DNA of 15,706 nucleotides from Hyphomicrobiales bacterium (GTDB lineage Bacteria > Pseudomonadota > Alphaproteobacteria > Rhizobiales > Beijerinckiaceae): the NCBI GenBank assembly GCA_003164825.1, contig PLUH01000198.1:3268-18973 (forward strand), in the 5' to 3' direction. The notes under the pieces are model-generated. The model was not told where the DNA came from, did not search any database, and worked only from the letters and a program-made list of their open reading frames with translations. The position numbers and the translations under genes are program-made. Numbering within the stretch: position 1 is the stretch's first letter; the number at the start of each line of letters is the position of its first letter. This document shows positions 13,281 through 15,706 of this stretch, piece after piece.

Positions 13281-14516
13281 GTGGATCTTGGGGTGACCGA
13301 CAAAGTCCGTCCGCTCATCGCCGCCGTCCGGGCGATGGTGCGCGACGAGATCATGCCGCTCGAAGCGGACTACGAGGCCGAGGTCGGGCGCGAGGGCGAC
13401 CGTTTCAAGCCGACCAAGCGGATGATCGAGATCCGCGAATCCCTGAAAGCCAAGGCGCGGGCCAAGGGCCTGTGGAACTTCTGGCTCACCGGCTCCGACA
13501 AGGGCTACGGCCTCACCACCGTCGAATACGCTTTTCTCGCCGAGGAGATGGGCTGGTCGCCGCTCGCCTCCGAAATCTTCAATTGCTCGGCGCCCGACAC
13601 CGGCAACATGGAAGTCATCGAGCGCTACGGCTCGCCCGAGCAGAAGGCGCGCTGGCTGCCCGATCTCCTCGAAGGGCGGACGCGCTCGGCCTATCTCATG
13701 ACCGAGCCAGGGGTGGCTTCGTCAGACGCAACCAACATCGCCATGGACGCGCGCCTCGACGGCGACGAATGGGTGCTCAACGGCGAAAAATGGTGGTCGT
13801 CGGGCGCGGGCGATCCGCGCTGCTCGCTCTATATCACCATGACGCTAACCGACCCCGACGCCGCCCCGCACGCCCGTCATTCGATGCTGCTCGCGCCGGC
13901 CGCGACCAAGGGGATCGAGACCTTAAGGGCGATGAAGGTCTATGGCGACGACGACGCGCCGCATGGCCACATGCATATCCGTTTTCGCGACGTGCGCGTG
14001 CCGAAGGATGCGCTCGTGCTCGGCCGCGGGCGCGGCTTCGAGATCGCCCAGGGACGGCTCGGGCCGGGGCGCATCCATCATTGCATGCGCGCGATCGGCC
14101 AGGCCGAGCGGGCGCTCGAGGCGATGTGCCGGCGCGCCAACGCGCGATCGGCCTTCGGGCAGAAGCTGGCGCGGCTCGGCGCCAATCCCGACATCATCGC
14201 CGAAGCGCGGATGAGCATCGAGATGGCGCGCCTGCTCTGCCTCAAAGCAGCCTGGGCGATGGACACCCAAGGGGTGCGCGCCGCGGCGCCGCTCATCTCG
14301 CAGATCAAGGTGATTGCGCCCAGGGTCGCGCTCGAGGTCATCGATCAGGCGGTGCAATTGCACGGCGGGGCGGGCGTCAGCCAGGATTTCCCGCTCGCCC
14401 GCATGTGGACCCACGTCCGCACGCTGCGCCTCGCCGACGGACCCGACGCGGTCCATCGGCGGGTGATCGCCAAGGCCGAGATGAAGCGCTACACCAACGA
14501 GGCGGCGGCGCGGTGA
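13281..14516 (+). CDS. Acyl-CoA dehydrogenase family protein, ACAD10/11-like
   Basis: 411 aa FAD-dependent acyl-CoA dehydrogenase fold. Visible features are the substrate/FAD loop AYLMTEPGVASSDATN (137-152), LNGEKWWSSGA (166-176), the helical-domain segment around 264-300 with RSAFGQKLA, and QLHGGAGVSQDFPLAR (359-374). At the position where classical enzymes have the catalytic glutamate (EGT) the sequence is LADGPDAVH, with D386, a pattern typical of the ACAD10/ACAD11 and LvaC-like branch. The GTG at 13281 is chosen because AAGGGAGG (13267-13274) precedes it by six bases; an in-frame ATG at 13251 would put that site inside the gene. The stop overlaps the GTG of the next gene (GTGA). With that kinase it probably handles 4-hydroxyacyl-CoA or a similar substrate, although ordinary acyl-CoA oxidation is not excluded. 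Confidence 0.88.
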   Translation: MDLGVTDKVRPLIAAVRAMVRDEIMPLEADYEAEVGREGDRFKPTKRMIEIRESLKAKARAKGLWNFWLTGSDKGYGLTTVEYAFLAEEMGWSPLASEIFNCSAPDTGNMEVIERYGSPEQKARWLPDLLEGRTRSAYLMTEPGVASSDATNIAMDARLDGDEWVLNGEKWWSSGAGDPRCSLYITMTLTDPDAAPHARHSMLLAPAATKGIETLRAMKVYGDDDAPHGHMHIRFRDVRVPKDALVLGRGRGFEIAQGRLGPGRIHHCMRAIGQAERALEAMCRRANARSAFGQKLARLGANPDIIAEARMSIEMARLLCLKAAWAMDTQGVRAAAPLISQIKVIAPRVALEVIDQAVQLHGGAGVSQDFPLARMWTHVRTLRLADGPDAVHRRVIAKAEMKRYTNEAAAR

Positions 14517-15553
14517 GCGGCGCCTTCCCCGAGGATACAAGGGCCCTCGACGCATGGGCCAGCGCGCACGTCGAGGGCTGGCGCGGTCCAAGCGCGGCGA
14601 AGAAATTCGCCGCCGGCCAGTCGAACCCGACCTATCTCATCGACGCCGCGAGCGGCCGCACTGTGCTGCGCCGCAAGCCGCCGGGCAAGCTGCTCAAGAG
14701 CGCGCATATGATCGAACGTGAGTTTCGGGTGCTGAAGGCGCTCGAGGGGGTGGGATATCCAGCCCCGCGCCCGCTCGCTCTCTGCGAGGATGAGGGTGTG
14801 ATCGGAACCGCGTTCTATCTGATGACCTTCGTCGACGGGCGCGTCCTCTGGAACCCGGCGCTGCCGGAGCTCGAGCGCGACGACCGGCGGCCGATCTATG
14901 ACGCCATGAACGAGGGCCTCGTCAAGCTGCACACGATCGACGTCGCCCAAGCGGGCCTGTCGGATTACGGCAAGCCGGGGAGCTACTACGCCCGTCAATA
15001 CCAACGCTGGACTGATCAGTACCGGGCCAGCGAGACGGCGAAGATCGAGGACATGGAACGCCTCATCGCCTGGCTCGCCGACAAGGTCCCGGCGGACGAC
15101 GGCCGGGTCGCGCTGGTGCATGGCGACTGGCGCATCGATAACATGATTTTCGACGCAGGCTCGCCGCGTCTGCTCGCGGTCCTCGACTGGGAGCTGTCGA
15201 CGCTCGGCCATCCGTTCGCCGACCTCGCCTACCAGTGCATGCAATGGCGGCTGCCGGCCGGCAGGTATCGCGGACTCGGCGGCGTCGACCGAGCGGCGAG
15301 CGGCATACCGACCGAAGCCGAATATGTCGCCGCCTATTGCCGGCGAATGGGGCTCAAAGAGATCCCCGATTGGACCTTCCTGATCGCCTTCAGCTTCTTC
15401 CGCAGCATTGCGATCCACCAGGGCGTCTACAAGCGCTCGCTCGACGGCAACGCCTCGAATCCAGAGCTCGCCCGGCAATTCGGCGAGTCCTTGCCACTGC
15501 TGGCGCGTGTCGCCGTTGAGGGGATCGAGGGCAAAAACGATCGTCCGGCGTAG
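14513..15553 (+). CDS. APH-family phosphotransferase, ACAD10/11 kinase-like
   Basis: 346 aa protein of the aminoglycoside-phosphotransferase/choline-kinase fold. A glycine-rich loop is near GQSNPTYL (35-42), the ATP-site lysine is probably in VLRRKP (51-56), the catalytic loop is HGDWRIDN (203-210, base D205), and the metal-binding segment is LDWELSTLGHP (224-234, D225). This subgroup is the kinase half of ACAD10/ACAD11 and resembles LvaA, the 4-hydroxyvaleryl-CoA kinase of Pseudomonas; it is not expected to give drug resistance. The GTG start overlaps the acyl-CoA dehydrogenase stop by four bases, so the two proteins are translationally coupled and probably work together. The longer open frame upstream lies inside the dehydrogenase gene and is rejected. 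Confidence 0.87.
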   Translation: MSGAFPEDTRALDAWASAHVEGWRGPSAAKKFAAGQSNPTYLIDAASGRTVLRRKPPGKLLKSAHMIEREFRVLKALEGVGYPAPRPLALCEDEGVIGTAFYLMTFVDGRVLWNPALPELERDDRRPIYDAMNEGLVKLHTIDVAQAGLSDYGKPGSYYARQYQRWTDQYRASETAKIEDMERLIAWLADKVPADDGRVALVHGDWRIDNMIFDAGSPRLLAVLDWELSTLGHPFADLAYQCMQWRLPAGRYRGLGGVDRAASGIPTEAEYVAAYCRRMGLKEIPDWTFLIAFSFFRSIAIHQGVYKRSLDGNASNPELARQFGESLPLLARVAVEGIEGKNDRPA

Positions 15554-15574
15554 AGCCCATCGCCGCGCGGGCGA

Positions 15575-15591
15575 GGCGCCTTGCCGGCGCC
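15575..15591 (+). terminator. Short GC hairpin after the phosphotransferase gene
   Basis: GGCGCC-TTGCC-GGCGCC forms a six-pair stem with a five-base loop 22 bases after the stop codon. There is no following T-run, so intrinsic termination is only possible. A second weak dyad, GGCGAG (15625-15630) with CTCGCC (15642-15647), lies just before the tRNA gene. Confidence 0.25.
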
Positions 15592-15656
15592 GGCGCGCCA
15601 TGCTAATCGGCCGCCGACCCTTGCGGCGAGACCTTAAGCGCCTCGCCGTCGGCCCC

Positions 15657-15706
15657 GGAGAGGTGGCAGAGTGGTCGATCGCGCCGCACTCGAAATGCGG
15701 AGTACG
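15657..15706 (+). tRNA. tRNA-Ser(CGA), 3' part cut by window end
   Basis: GGAGAGG begins the acceptor stem, followed by the TGGCAGAGTGGTCGAT D-arm region. The anticodon arm CCGCA-CTCGAAA-TGCGG has a five-pair stem and seven-base loop, with anticodon CGA reading UCG serine codons. The sequence stops at the start of the long variable arm expected for serine tRNA (GAGTACG), so the variable arm, T arm and 3' acceptor strand lie outside the window. Confidence 0.9.

Noticed and set aside
14513..15553. Phosphotransferase as an antibiotic resistance gene
   Set aside because: The APH fold is shared, but the overlap with an acyl-CoA dehydrogenase gene and the LDWELSTLGHP segment point to the ACAD10/11-type kinase subgroup.
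1..15706. CRISPR array, prophage, insertion sequence or retron-like system
   Set aside because: No regularly spaced repeats, no transposase, integrase, reverse transcriptase or phage structural gene in any frame; the tRNA-Ser at the edge could be an integration site, but nothing in the window shows integration.

Overview
The window looks like chromosomal DNA of an alphaproteobacterium, most likely Hyphomicrobiales (Rhizobiales). Reasons: high G+C throughout, a gcrA cell-cycle regulator gene, fused iolC-iolJ architecture, and two dispersed palindromic repeats of kinds I remember as common in this group. The genus cannot be fixed from the sequence.

Left part (1-2955). gcrA (+) faces a minus-strand pair: a membrane protein of the lysylphosphatidylglycerol-synthase transmembrane (flippase-like) family, followed by a soluble PhoR-like sensor kinase. 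Upstream of that pair on the minus strand lies idhA/iolG.

Central part (2956-11271) is a myo-inositol catabolic locus. idhA/iolG (-) diverges from an SDR oxidoreductase-iolC/J-iolD-iolE operon (+). The 196-base divergent promoter region is A+T-rich and carries IolR-like operator sequences. Genes in the plus-strand operon are 13 bases apart, overlap by 4, or are 1 base apart. Between iolE and iolB sits a minus-strand higBA toxin-antitoxin pair, with a perfect hairpin on the iolE side and a 12-base palindrome, the probable HigA operator, on the iolB side. IdhA oxidises inositol to scyllo-inosose, IolE dehydrates it, IolD opens the ring, IolB isomerises 5-deoxyglucuronate, and the IolC/IolJ fusion phosphorylates and cleaves the product. 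Only the last step (iolA/mmsA), a transporter and an iolR regulator gene are absent from the window.

Right part (11272-15706). A small two-helix membrane protein of unknown function with visibly lower G+C lies before a second Gfo/Idh/MocA dehydrogenase. Next come an inverted dispersed repeat, then an atypical acyl-CoA dehydrogenase gene overlapping a phosphotransferase gene. This last pair resembles a split version of ACAD10/ACAD11, or the LvaC/LvaA pair that removes the hydroxyl of 4-hydroxyacyl-CoAs. The window ends inside a tRNA-Ser(CGA) gene.

Most of the content is conserved metabolism. I do not see a wholly new system. The best leads are the toxin-antitoxin pair inside the iol operon with a toxin lacking a normal start codon, the kinase/dehydrogenase pair with an altered catalytic position, and two uncharacterised oxidoreductases attached to the inositol locus.
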